A DNA stretch of 45,298 nt from Clostridia bacterium (lineage in GTDB: Bacteria; Bacillota; Clostridia; Christensenellales; CAG-138), in assembly GCA_017395105.1 (NCBI GenBank), contig JAFPWD010000004.1, positions 85,143 through 130,440 of the forward strand, read 5' to 3'. Both the position numbers and the translations under genes were made by a program. Positions 35,201-43,269 of this stretch are shown here, one piece after another (position 1 is the stretch's first letter; each line of letters begins with the position of its first letter). Under the pieces are notes generated by a model. It ran no database searches. It worked only from the letters and a program-made list of their open reading frames with translations, and was not told the origin of the DNA.

Positions 35201-35771
35201 GGCGAACAAGGTTCTTGCTGGTGCTTGCAAGCTTTCTTTCGGCTTCCTCCTTGCGTGTTCGGTAGCGCATTACGCCCGCCGCTTCCTCAAATACGACTCG
35301 GCGCTCGTTGGAGCGGTCAGAGAGAATGTCGCTGACGCGGCCCTGACCGATTATCGAATAGCCGTCCTTGCCTATTCCCGTATCGCGGAAAAGCTCCTGA
35401 ATATCTTTCAGTCGGGATGGGGATTTATTTATGTAGTATTCACTTTCGCCCGACCTAAAGGCACGGCGGGATACCACAACTTCGGTGTACGGCGAAGCAA
35501 GCGAGCCGTCGGTGTTGTCGAAATACATCGAAACCTCGCAGTAGGAGAGGGGCTTTCGCTTCTCGGTGCCTCCGAAGATGAAATCCTCGACCTTTTTGCC
35601 GCGCAGCGCCCTTGCGCTCTGCTCGCCCAAAACGAAACGGAAGGCATCGGCAATATTGCTCTTGCCGCAGCCGTTCGGCCCGAGTATTCCTGTGATCCCA
35701 TGCTGAAAGATCAATTCGGTTTTCTTTGCAAAGGATTTGAATCCGCTTATTTCAAGTTTGGTTAGCTGCAT
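32217..35771 (-). CDS. smc: Chromosome partition protein SMC
   Basis: ATPase that forms the condensin-like ring compacting and segregating the chromosome with ScpA/ScpB. The 1184 residues show Walker A GPNGCGKSN (31-39), two long coiled-coil arms, a hinge in the middle (about 510-670, with GGSMTGGS), and the C-terminal head with signature LSGGEQ (1094-1099) and Walker B CILDEID (Asp near 1122). Length is typical. It starts 6 nt after rnc. The ScpAB genes are not in the window. Confidence 0.98.
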   Translation of the reverse strand: MQLTKLEISGFKSFAKKTELIFQHGITGILGPNGCGKSNIADAFRFVLGEQSARALRGKKVEDFIFGGTEKRKPLSYCEVSMYFDNTDGSLASPYTEVVVSRRAFRSGESEYYINKSPSRLKDIQELFRDTGIGKDGYSIIGQGRVSDILSDRSNERRVVFEEAAGVMRYRTRKEEAERKLASTSKNLVRLEDILYELEQRIEPLREQSEKALEFVKLREELRDMELGLFLNQYDRSSERIKLLSENAEQIQGELTSAIAEEEALSSSCTTEESAERKLSESISEVSQQLITLSGAVESGLGDEKLLNERIGALDKDARQFADEIAEIERRFGVNEEQIGILQKNVSGMDIDSRSLEARLEDANSDFSALDTQINQKEAALEAKKQAMMDSMNRLADTRSSVSRLEAMRESLASRLGELAFERENAVSEGKKLDGELRVHSESITALNGEKAAFSASRNAEANLMNELEQQVRTTSVELRRLEDGAAAMASRCKVLDEMKRAHEGYYASVRKLLNDAQRDGELSRRIHGVVAELISVPEKYEKAVEMALGSALQNIIVPTEQDAKAVIEHLRRREYGRATLLPVSVMRSRLLTSEERRYIEVDGCFGVASDLIGYSSEFRGVIENLLGRTVIVRDIDTGITINKRAHSAFRIATLDGDILNPGGSMTGGSVQKREFSLLGRERELDELTEKLKRAIASSNDIKKELSRLEKALGERRESIDGFDQKLRETELALASLREKEDITKKYVQKNAESIDGIDEETGRINDQLADIDLKRAEAENAEQSIEGDNEVTNDDIRVLSQELSELRAKLQQANNAVAELQVLIMAATKEKASANAEISRLHSENIAISEKKAQLIASIEGAKASKEELIEKLGSVSSAVGAEKEKVDKLTDELRRLEAERAQHLTLLDDARSRREKALAAIDELKERLHKNELNLNKLTIDLQNMVDRIWEEYELTYENAQDYRKTISTTQMHSRCDELKKQIRALGEVNTASIEDYKSVKERYEDLSAQCTDLRNAETDLNELIGELTSTMETEFVEQFAKIQTNFSETFCELFGGGRAELVLSDKNDVLNSNIDIIAQPPGKKLQLLTLLSGGEQALTAIALLFAILRLKPAAFCILDEIDTALDEANVDRFASYLDDYAKGTQFIIITHRKGAMAVCDALYGVSMEEKGVSSLVSAKFN

Positions 35772-35777
35772 TTTTTG

Positions 35778-36509
35778 TTACTTATCCGCAGTTTCTGTAT
35801 CGTTTGAAGGAAGGTTAAGCAGTTCTAACGTCGCCTTGGCGGCATTTTGCCCGGCCTCCTGCTTGGTGCCTCCGTTGCCGAAGCCGTAAACGATCCCGCC
35901 GATGCTGACCTGCATAGTGAAAACGCGCTTATGGTCGGGCCCGCTTATGCCTATAACTGTGTATTCAAGCTCGCCGCTGTGATGATGCTGTACGTATTCC
36001 TGAAGCAGGGTCTTGTAATCCTTGGCGGAAACGCTTTTGACTGCGGCATCTACGCTCGCTTCGGCAAAGGTAAGAACGAAAGCCTTGGCGCTGTCAAGCC
36101 CGCCGTCAAGAAACAGCGCACCAATAACCGCCTCAAGTGCATCGGAGAGGATGGAGGGCTTATCCCTGCCGCCGGTGTGCTCCTCGCCGTGACTAAGGCG
36201 TATGTATTTGCCAAGGTCGATGCTTTTCGCCGCCTCGTAAAGCGCAGGCTCGTAAACCGTGCGCGAACGGGTGCGCGTCATCATGCCCTCGTTCATGTGG
36301 GGATAGTTGAGATAAAGGTATTCGCTTACGCAAAGCTCAAGTACAGCATCGCCGAGAAACTCGAGGCGCTCGTTGTGCGTGCTCGCCCGATTTTCGCCCT
36401 TGACGTAAGAAGAGTGGGTGAGCGCAGTGTTTAAAAGCGATGGATCGGTGAAGCTGTAGCTGAGTTTTGTCATAAGCTCGGAGAGTTCACTGAGTCTTTT
36501 TTCATTCAT
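35778..36509 (-). CDS. rnc: Ribonuclease III
   Basis: Double-strand-specific endoribonuclease processing rRNA precursors and structured RNAs. The 243 residues have the catalytic signature NERLEFLGDAVLEL, the second acidic site region SDALEAVIGALFLDGG, and a C-terminal double-stranded RNA-binding domain ending in GGTKQEAGQNAAKATLELL. It is followed by smc after 6 nt. Secure. Confidence 0.97.
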   Translation of the reverse strand: MNEKRLSELSELMTKLSYSFTDPSLLNTALTHSSYVKGENRASTHNERLEFLGDAVLELCVSEYLYLNYPHMNEGMMTRTRSRTVYEPALYEAAKSIDLGKYIRLSHGEEHTGGRDKPSILSDALEAVIGALFLDGGLDSAKAFVLTFAEASVDAAVKSVSAKDYKTLLQEYVQHHHSGELEYTVIGISGPDHKRVFTMQVSIGGIVYGFGNGGTKQEAGQNAAKATLELLNLPSNDTETADK

Positions 36510-36595
36510 AGATAAAATGGAGCATCTCTTTGCTTGATCTTAAAATGCATAAATGCCCACATCGGCGCATGACCGATGCGGGCAGGTCCGTGAGC

Positions 36596-36817
36596 TTACT
36601 TGGATTCGATATAGCGAATAATATCGCCAACGGTTTTGATGGAGGGAAGATCCTCGTCGGGGATCTCGATGCCGTAACGCTCCTCAAGACCCATGACCAG
36701 CTCGACAACGTCCAGCGAATCGGCCTTGAGATCGTCGATAAGGCGGGAATCCTCGGTTATCCTTTCCTCGGGGATGTTGAGCTGCTGTGCAATGGCTTTG
36801 CGGATCTCTTCAAACAT
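36596..36817 (-). CDS. acpP: Acyl carrier protein
   Basis: Carrier of fatty-acyl chains in type II fatty acid synthesis. The 73-residue protein has the phosphopantetheine site Ser34 in ADSLDVVELVMGLEE. AAAGGAG precedes the ATG. A good promoter lies at 36872-36900. It sits between plsX and rnc as in most Bacillota. Confidence 0.98.
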   Translation of the reverse strand: MFEEIRKAIAQQLNIPEERITEDSRLIDDLKADSLDVVELVMGLEERYGIEIPDEDLPSIKTVGDIIRYIESK

Positions 36818-36871
36818 TTTTATAATCTCCTTTCAGATTCGTGCCGTTTTAGAGGCACCTTCCAATTGCAT

Positions 36872-36900
36872 ATTCTACAGTATACTTCGCATTCTGTCAA
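36872..36900 (-). promoter_or_regulatory. acpP promoter
   Basis: On the minus strand TTGACA (36895-36900), 17-nt spacer, TAGAAT (36872-36877). A small GTGCC/GGCAC hairpin lies in the leader (36841-36858). I do not see a FapR operator. Confidence 0.85.
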
Positions 36901-36995
36901 TGCGCGGATAGGAAAAACAGGGTTCAATTTTATGGATGAAATTTGGCAGACGACCTTTGAGCCATGCTGCGCAAAAAGCAGCCTTGAGCGGCGGA

Positions 36996-38012
36996 TCAGG
37001 AATCCTCCTCGCGCTTGGGCATTGCTTCCACCGCAGCGGCTATCCTCTCGGTTATGCGGCCGAGGGTTAGCATCCTCGCCTGACCGATCGCCGAGAATAT
37101 CGCGCGCGCATCGCTGCTGCCGTGCGCCTTGATTATGCCGCCGTTTATGCCGAGCATGGGTGCGCCGCCGTATTCGGTGTAATCCAGCTTCTTTTTAAGG
37201 GTTCTGAATGCGTTTCTGCAAAATAGAGCGCCGAATTTGGAGCGCTTCCGGCTCATGAGCTCGCCCTTGAGCATCTTAAGCAGAGCTTGCGCAGTGCCCT
37301 CAAGGGATTTGAGAACGGTGTTGCCAACGAAGCCGTCACAAACGAGCACATCGAAATCGCCGCTCATAACGTCCCTGCCCTCGCAGTTGCCAACGAAGTT
37401 GATGCCGTCAAGCTCCTTCAGAAGACGGTAAGCAGCCTTGGTCAGCTCGTTGCCCTTGCCTTCCTCGGCGCCGTTATTGATGAGCGCAACGCGCGGGGTC
37501 TCTATGTCGAGAACGTCTCTCATATATGCGCTGCCCATCAGCGCAAACTGTTCGAGGTACTCCGGCTTGCAGTCAACGTTTGCGCCGCAGTCTATGAGCA
37601 TAACGGGACCCTTGAGAGTCGGAAGTATCGGAGCAAGCGCGGGGCGCTTGATGCCGGGGATGCGCTTAACTATGAGCGTTGCACCGGCAAGCACGGCGCC
37701 GGTGCTGCCTGCAGAGATGAAGCAATCCGCCTTCTTTTCGGCGGTGATCTGAAGCGCCTTTACAAGCGAGCTTTCCTTCTTGCGCTTGATGGCAACCGTG
37801 GGCTGCTCCTCGCAGGAGATGATGTCCGGAGCGTGAACTATTTCGACCCTCGAAGCATCGTATTCATGAGATGAAAGCTCCTCACGAATCCTTGCCTCAT
37901 CGCCGCAAAGGATGAGGCTGAAATCATCATTAAGGCGCATGGCTTCCATGCAGCCGTCAATAACGGCGGTGGGTGAATTGTCTCCGCCGAAAACATCTAT
38001 AACGAATCTCAT
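36996..38012 (-). CDS. plsX: Phosphate acyltransferase PlsX
   Basis: Converts acyl-ACP to acyl phosphate for phospholipid synthesis. About 338 residues from a start at MRFVIDVFGGDNSPTAV, matching the family N terminus; further motifs are SAGSTGAVLAGA, LIDCGANVDC and a C-terminal GGAPMLGINGG. The frame stays open to 38126, but the family start favours 38012 (or the ATG at 38024). Neither has a strong ribosome site. The family motif is usually DAMGGD; here DVFGGD. Confidence 0.95.
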   Translation of the reverse strand: MRFVIDVFGGDNSPTAVIDGCMEAMRLNDDFSLILCGDEARIREELSSHEYDASRVEIVHAPDIISCEEQPTVAIKRKKESSLVKALQITAEKKADCFISAGSTGAVLAGATLIVKRIPGIKRPALAPILPTLKGPVMLIDCGANVDCKPEYLEQFALMGSAYMRDVLDIETPRVALINNGAEEGKGNELTKAAYRLLKELDGINFVGNCEGRDVMSGDFDVLVCDGFVGNTVLKSLEGTAQALLKMLKGELMSRKRSKFGALFCRNAFRTLKKKLDYTEYGGAPMLGINGGIIKAHGSSDARAIFSAIGQARMLTLGRITERIAAAVEAMPKREEDS

Positions 38013-38177
38013 CGGTATATCCATGCCGCGGAGCATCCAAGCGATGCACGGCAGCCCTTTCTGATCTCTAATGAACCATTCTCTATTATAGTTCATCAAC
38101 GGAGGATTTTCAATAATTTTAATCATGCTGAAGAATAATATAAGGTGCGCCTCAAAGCTCGCATAAGCCTTTACGGA

Positions 38178-38206
38178 TTGAACGGCCGAATGATCTGTGT
38201 TATAAT
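38178..38206 (+). promoter_or_regulatory. Promoter of the penicillin-binding protein gene
   Basis: TTGAAC (38178-38183), 17-nt spacer, TATAAT (38201-38206), 68 nt before the ATG, which has AGGTGG upstream. Confidence 0.85.
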
Positions 38207-38273
38207 CATAATGGATAATTATGAACGCGAGGGAGCCGCTTGCGTTCTTCCCATAATACGAGGTGGATGAAAA

Positions 38274-40574
38274 ATGATAAAAAGATTTCTTTTGATACTG
38301 CTTGCGATTGCTGCCGCATTTTCCTGCGCATGCTCGGGCAATAATGGCAGCGATGACTCGACCGTTTTCGATCTTTTTATGAACGCCGTTAAAAGCGGCC
38401 AGTATGCCGAGGCATATTCCTTCATAAGTGAAAAAACCGCGATAGACAACGCATTATCGCCTTCCTCTTCGAGCGCAAAAACGGTTACTCTCACCGCCTT
38501 TGAATCGTTTTGGTCAAAATTCAACGACACGCTGCACGTCACCGATATGGAGTATAAGGTAGTTGAGGACGCGGCTCAGAGCGACTCCAAGCGCAGCATA
38601 CAGTACAGCGTTCGCTATAAATGCGATGGGATAGACGATCTTGCATACAACTGCGAGATAGGCTTATCCGTTGAAAACGGCGCTTGGAAGCTGCTTTGGG
38701 AGCCGAGCTGCGTTATACCCGAGCTTGACTGGGGCGAGAGCGTTGCAAGGGCGCAGCTAAAGGCGCAGCGCGGCGATATATTGACAAAGGACGGCACGGT
38801 CATCGCAACGAACGAGCCGCTCGTCACGGTCTACGCCGTGCTTTCCGAGATCGTGGACAACAGCACGCTGATAAAGCGTATCGTTGAGCTGGACGGCGTG
38901 AACGGCGATGAGGCGAAGAAACGTGTTTCGGGATACCTTTCAAAAACAGAAAGCCTGCACAGGCTTTGCGAGCCCGAGCTTTCGGAGCTTTATATCCGTC
39001 TTGGAGAGCTTCTTGAATTCAGCGAGGAGGAGACCCCGAAGAACGTTTTCAAAAGCGTTATAAACGATTTCATGACGATCAAGCAATTTTCGCCGGAGCA
39101 GTCGGATGCGGAAGTGCTCTCAAGGCTTGAAAAGATACCGGGAATCCGAGTCGATATGAAAAATTACGGTTCCACGCGCGTGTATCCCTACGGCTCGCTG
39201 ATGGCGCACAGCCTCGGCTACGTCGGTCTTGCGAGCGAGGACGAGGTCAAGTCGCTGAATAAAGACCGACCTGCAGAGCACGGTCTGTACACGACCGACA
39301 GCACCGTCGGAAAATCCGGAATAGAGCGTCTGTATGAAAAGGAGCTTCGAGGGAAGGACGGCTTTTACTACTATATCAAGCGCGCGGACGGAACCGTTAA
39401 AACCACGTTGTTCAGGCATGAGTGCGAGAACGGTCTGGACGTTTGCCTGACCGTTGATTTCGATCTTCAAAAGCGCACCGAGGAGCTTCTCGACGTAGTT
39501 ATGTTCGGCGAGAACACGGCGGGAGCCGTCATCGTGATGAACCCCGGGACGGGGGAGGTGGATGCGCTTGCTTCGTATCCGACCTACGACCTGAATAAAT
39601 TCATACTCGGCTTTACCGATGAGGAATACAAAAAGCTGAATGAGCAGGAGAATAAGCCGTTTGTGGACAGAACCGTTCGCGGTCTGTATCCTCCCGGCTC
39701 CACCTTCAAGGTATTTACGGCAGCTGCGGCGCTTGACACGGGAACCATGACCGAGGACTATATTTTCACCGGCAGGATCGTGAACGATTATTGGACTCCG
39801 ACCGGCTACGGCACTTGGATATGGCCGAGGATAAAGCGAACCTCCGTTACGAACAGAACCATGCCGCTCAATATGGCAAACTGCATGCTGCATTCGGACA
39901 ATATCTATTTTGCAAACGCCGCGCTCAAGGTAGGCGAAGATAAGCTGACCGAGTATCTGAACGGCTTTGGCATGAGCTCTGCGCTTCCCTTTGAGCTGAC
40001 GAACTCAAGATCGCAGATAATCAGCCCGAACGAGCGCATGAACTATAAGCTTCTTGCGGATACCGGCTATGGACAGGGACAGGTTCTGATAACGCCGCTG
40101 CAGCTTGCAACGATGTTTTGTGCGCTCAGAAACAACGGCGACCTTCCGACCCCGAGAATTACGGACAGCATGTATAAAACGAGCGGCGTTTATTCGGATC
40201 GCGTGATGAAGAGTGAATACAGCACCTGGCTTGAGGATGCGGTTTCCGAGAACACCATTGAAAAGCTCGATCCGATGCTCGAAGCGGTCGTGGACCCGAG
40301 CGGCAGGGGCACGGGACGCTCGCTTCGCGTAACGAACTGCGATGTTGCCGGAAAAACAGGCTCCGCCGAAATAGGAGCAGATAAGTCCCGCATCATCTCC
40401 TGGTTTGCAGGCTACAGGCTCAACGTGGAAGAGCAGGATGAAAGGGTCGTGGTGGTCATGCTTGAGGTTCCCGATACGTCCGCATACAGTCTGCTTAAAT
40501 TCCAGATCGCGCGAGAATTGCTCATGCTCGATGAAACGCCCGATCCGAATGCGGCACCCTCCGATATGAACTGA
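38274..40574 (+). CDS. Class B penicillin-binding protein with MecA-type N-terminal domain
   Basis: Peptidoglycan transpeptidase of the PBP3/MecA (subclass B1) type. The 766 residues show an N-terminal signal with a lipobox-like AFSCAC, an NTF2-like MecA_N domain (about 28-150), a PBP-dimer domain (about 155-390, with QRGDILTKDG), and the transpeptidase domain with SxxK Ser476 (GSTFK), SDN 541-543 and KTGS 694-697. All catalytic motifs are intact. The same architecture includes beta-lactam-tolerant enzymes such as MecA, but tolerance cannot be read from sequence alone. It is a single-gene unit converging with the next gene 4 nt away. Confidence 0.93.
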   Translation: MIKRFLLILLAIAAAFSCACSGNNGSDDSTVFDLFMNAVKSGQYAEAYSFISEKTAIDNALSPSSSSAKTVTLTAFESFWSKFNDTLHVTDMEYKVVEDAAQSDSKRSIQYSVRYKCDGIDDLAYNCEIGLSVENGAWKLLWEPSCVIPELDWGESVARAQLKAQRGDILTKDGTVIATNEPLVTVYAVLSEIVDNSTLIKRIVELDGVNGDEAKKRVSGYLSKTESLHRLCEPELSELYIRLGELLEFSEEETPKNVFKSVINDFMTIKQFSPEQSDAEVLSRLEKIPGIRVDMKNYGSTRVYPYGSLMAHSLGYVGLASEDEVKSLNKDRPAEHGLYTTDSTVGKSGIERLYEKELRGKDGFYYYIKRADGTVKTTLFRHECENGLDVCLTVDFDLQKRTEELLDVVMFGENTAGAVIVMNPGTGEVDALASYPTYDLNKFILGFTDEEYKKLNEQENKPFVDRTVRGLYPPGSTFKVFTAAAALDTGTMTEDYIFTGRIVNDYWTPTGYGTWIWPRIKRTSVTNRTMPLNMANCMLHSDNIYFANAALKVGEDKLTEYLNGFGMSSALPFELTNSRSQIISPNERMNYKLLADTGYGQGQVLITPLQLATMFCALRNNGDLPTPRITDSMYKTSGVYSDRVMKSEYSTWLEDAVSENTIEKLDPMLEAVVDPSGRGTGRSLRVTNCDVAGKTGSAEIGADKSRIISWFAGYRLNVEEQDERVVVVMLEVPDTSAYSLLKFQIARELLMLDETPDPNAAPSDMN

Positions 40575-40578
40575 TCGC

Positions 40579-41415
40579 TCATGCGCCGTGAGCCCGTCTC
40601 GGCCTGATACGTTCTCCTGCGCCAAGTGCAAACGATGCCGCAAGGCAGAGCGTGCCGAGAGTGCGTGCATATAATGAAAAGCGCATCACAAACGATGCTG
40701 CAAGCAGCGTAAAGCCGAGAACACGGTATTTCCCGACTCCTTTAAAAAGAGCCTCCGCCGATGGCATTTTGAGCCTCGGCGGTCTTTTTTCAGATTGAAG
40801 AAGCAGCGCTTCGGTTATTTCCTCCTCGCTTGCTCTGAAACGCTCGAAAAGCGGTGAAACGGCCGTAAAGGAAACGAACTCTATCCGCGGTCTTTCGATC
40901 CGCTCGGCGAATTCGCGCACCCTTGACGGCGGCTCGTTCAGCACTATAAGAGCAAGCGATCCCACTTGCTTCGCTTTTATGCCAAACTCACGAACAGCCC
41001 TGCAAACGTCGTCCTCATCGATCGAGCAAGCTTTTCTTATCAGCGCATATCCTTTCTCCTCATGATCGGAGTTGAGCCCTTGAATGATACTTTCAAGCTC
41101 GGTGCCTTCATCCAGCAGCAGCCGCTTTCGGGCAAGCTCGATTCCCGTTTCAGCTCTTTTAGCATCGGCATGTGAGTCTATGCGCAGTTTCACCGCAATG
41201 CACGAAGTAAGAAAAAAACCGAGCCCCGAAGCAACGCCCGCAATCTTCGCTCCGCTTGGGCGAACATGGAACGATCTTGAGATCATGTAGATCGCCAAGC
41301 AGATCAAAACCGCGAAGAAGGCTCTGTCCGCCCATTGGGCAAAGCGGCTTCTTCCCTTGAAATAGCTGCGCATATACAGGCTTTTGAGCTTCTTTTCGGC
41401 GCTTTTTCTCTCCAT
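40579..41415 (-). CDS. Membrane protein of unknown function
   Basis: A 278-residue protein with an N-terminal basic segment, two hydrophobic helices (about 31-48 and 57-75), a charged cytoplasmic-looking middle (about 80-225, with AKRAETGIELARKRLLLD) and two more helices at the C terminus (about 228-265), ending RRAHGA. No family recognised. ATG 41415 (MERKSAEKK) or 41433 could be the start; neither has a ribosome binding site. It converges with the penicillin-binding protein gene and diverges from nadD. Confidence 0.65.
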   Translation of the reverse strand: MERKSAEKKLKSLYMRSYFKGRSRFAQWADRAFFAVLICLAIYMISRSFHVRPSGAKIAGVASGLGFFLTSCIAVKLRIDSHADAKRAETGIELARKRLLLDEGTELESIIQGLNSDHEEKGYALIRKACSIDEDDVCRAVREFGIKAKQVGSLALIVLNEPPSRVREFAERIERPRIEFVSFTAVSPLFERFRASEEEITEALLLQSEKRPPRLKMPSAEALFKGVGKYRVLGFTLLAASFVMRFSLYARTLGTLCLAASFALGAGERIRPRRAHGA

Positions 41416-41448
41416 GAATACAATTATGAACATTTTTTTGAAATTCCA

Positions 41449-41477
41449 TTCACAAAAAACTCGAAATGATGTATAAT
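41449..41477 (+). promoter_or_regulatory. nadD promoter, transcript probably leaderless
   Basis: TTCACA (41449-41454), 17-nt spacer, TATAAT (41472-41477). The expected transcription start, 7 nt past the -10, is 41484, exactly the A of the nadD ATG. Confidence 0.75.
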
Positions 41478-41483
41478 ATGGAT

Positions 41484-42662
41484 ATGAAGATTGGTATTTA
41501 CGGCGGAACCTTCGATCCGATCCACAACGGACATATTGCGATTGCCAAGGCTGTTAAGGCCGAGCTTGGGCTCGACAGCTTGATTTTTGTTGTTGCCGCC
41601 GATCCTCCGCATAAGGATATTTCGGGAAGAACGCCCGCGCTTATCCGCTTAAAGATGGTCGAGCTCGCACTTGAAGATGAGGACGGGCTAAGCGTCTCCG
41701 ATATTGAGATACAAAGGGGCGGTGTAAGCTACACCGTTGAAACGCTCGAATGCTTTACCCGCCTTCACCCAGGTGCGGAGCTTTACTTCATTCTCGGAGC
41801 GGATATGCTCTCGAGCTTCTCAAGCTGGTACAAGCCGGATAGGATCCTTGAGCTTGCCAAGCTTGCGGCCGTTCAGCGCAAAGGACAGATGGCGGATATC
41901 GAACAGCTTGCCGCTTCTGTTATGAACACCTTGGGGGGGACGGTCGTTGCAACTGAGGTTTGCGGCGACAATATCTCTTCAACCGAAGTGCGTAAAAGAG
42001 TTTTTGATGCGTTGCCAATAAACGGGCTCGTTCCTTCTCGGGTTGAGCTGTTTATCCATAAGAATCTTCTTTACGCTCCCGAGGAGCTGATGACGGTCAA
42101 AACCTTGCTCGAAGAGCGGCTCGATGAACCAAGGCTCGAGCACAGCCTGCTCACTGCGCGTGAGGCGGTCATGCTTGCGTATAAGCACGGGTTGAACACC
42201 CAAAAAGCGCGTTTGTGCGGACTTGTGCATGACTGCGCGAAGCTTCGCGGGCCTGCGCTTGAAAGCTACATGAAACGGCTTGCCTTTAAGCCAACAAAGG
42301 ATGAAAGGCAAAATACCTATATGATCCATGCGCGTCTTGGCGCGCTTGCCGCCGAAAGTGAGTATGGCATTACCGATCCAGAGATACTCAATGCCATCAG
42401 GCTTCACACGCTCGGCTCTCCCGATATGACACCTTTTGACGAGGTTATCTTCCTTGCAGATAAGCTCGAGCCAAGCCGCGAATACAGGCGGATCGCCCAT
42501 ATACGCGAGCTTGCATACGAGAATCTGGATGCCGCAGTTGCTGCCGTTATACGCAACAACATCGAGTACAACCGTTCGCGCAAAATGCCCGTGCATCCGT
42601 CGACCTTTGAAACGCTCAACGCCATCGAGCTGAGAGCGAAAACAGATACATCAAACGAATAA
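41484..42662 (+). CDS. nadD-yqeK: Nicotinate-nucleotide adenylyltransferase fused to YqeK HD-domain hydrolase
   Basis: Residues about 1-195 are NadD, which makes nicotinate adenine dinucleotide for NAD synthesis: GGTFDPIHNGH (7-17), FILGADM and the ISSTEVR signature. Residues about 200-392 are a YqeK-type HD phosphohydrolase (HSLLTAREA, GLVHDCAK, YMIHARLGA, DKLEPSR), a family shown to hydrolyse Ap4A. In most Bacillota these are neighbouring genes; here the frame is continuous. rsfS follows after 16 nt, as usual. ATG 41484 is chosen from family alignment and promoter position; 41466 would lie within the promoter. Confidence 0.95.
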   Translation: MKIGIYGGTFDPIHNGHIAIAKAVKAELGLDSLIFVVAADPPHKDISGRTPALIRLKMVELALEDEDGLSVSDIEIQRGGVSYTVETLECFTRLHPGAELYFILGADMLSSFSSWYKPDRILELAKLAAVQRKGQMADIEQLAASVMNTLGGTVVATEVCGDNISSTEVRKRVFDALPINGLVPSRVELFIHKNLLYAPEELMTVKTLLEERLDEPRLEHSLLTAREAVMLAYKHGLNTQKARLCGLVHDCAKLRGPALESYMKRLAFKPTKDERQNTYMIHARLGALAAESEYGITDPEILNAIRLHTLGSPDMTPFDEVIFLADKLEPSREYRRIAHIRELAYENLDAAVAAVIRNNIEYNRSRKMPVHPSTFETLNAIELRAKTDTSNE

Positions 42663-42678
42663 AAACGGAGGAACAGAT

Positions 42679-43086
42679 TTGGATAACATCAACGAAACTC
42701 AGGCAACCGTCTCCGAGCTTGAAGCAAGGCTCAGAGAGGAGATCAGGCGCTGCGTAAACGTCATCGGCGAAGCAGGCGCATCCAAGAAGGCAAACGATAT
42801 CATCGCCGTTCGCGTTGCGGATAAGACCATACTTGCGGACTGGTTCATGTTTATGAGCGGCACTTCCGCGGTGCACGTCAAATCCGTATGTGACGAGGTG
42901 GAGGATAAAGCCTCAGATGCAGGCCTTGTGCTTCGCCGCAGGGAGGGCTATAACGACGGAAGATGGATCGTGCTCGACTATGCAAGCATAATCGTGCATA
43001 TCTTCCATCCCGAGGAGCGCGAATACTATAACGTTGAGCGCCTTTGGGTGGACGAGACCACCGAAACAATCAAGTTCGACAATTAA
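42679..43086 (+). CDS. rsfS: Ribosomal silencing factor RsfS
   Basis: Binds ribosomal protein L14 and blocks subunit joining when nutrients are short. The 135 residues match the RsfS/Iojap/DUF143 family, with NDIIAVRVADKT, LADWFMFMSGTS and WIVLDYASIIVHIFHPEEREYYN. The start is TTG, supported by GGAGGAA 8 nt upstream. It is cotranscribed with nadD-yqeK and ends at a hairpin. Confidence 0.95.
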   Translation: MDNINETQATVSELEARLREEIRRCVNVIGEAGASKKANDIIAVRVADKTILADWFMFMSGTSAVHVKSVCDEVEDKASDAGLVLRRREGYNDGRWIVLDYASIIVHIFHPEEREYYNVERLWVDETTETIKFDN

Positions 43087-43100
43087 ACAAACCTATCCTG

Positions 43101-43126
43101 AACGGGCGCAACACTCCGCGCCCGTT
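43101..43126 (+). terminator. Terminator of the nadD-yqeK-rsfS operon
   Basis: AACGGGCGC pairs with GCGCCCGTT across an 8-nt loop, followed by TCGATTT. Confidence 0.8.
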
Positions 43127-43204
43127 TCGATTTGCCGTAAGTTGAGAAGATAGTACTGATTTAAGCATCCGACGGCGTTTATCGTGCAAAATAATCCATT
43201 GTTT

Positions 43205-43232
43205 TTGACTCGAAAAAGTTGTAAAATATTTT
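43205..43232 (+). promoter_or_regulatory. Promoter of the flavodoxin gene
   Basis: TTGACT (43205-43210), 16-nt spacer, TATTTT (43227-43232), with AAAGGAGG before the ATG at 43270. Confidence 0.65.
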
Positions 43233-43269
43233 ATGAAAAATTAGGCGCTGTTCTCAAAAGGAGGAAAAT

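Noticed and set aside
36818..36995. FapR operator upstream of acpP/plsX
   Set aside because: The gene context would suit it, but no long AT-rich dyad of the expected form is present; only a short GTGCC/GGCAC hairpin.
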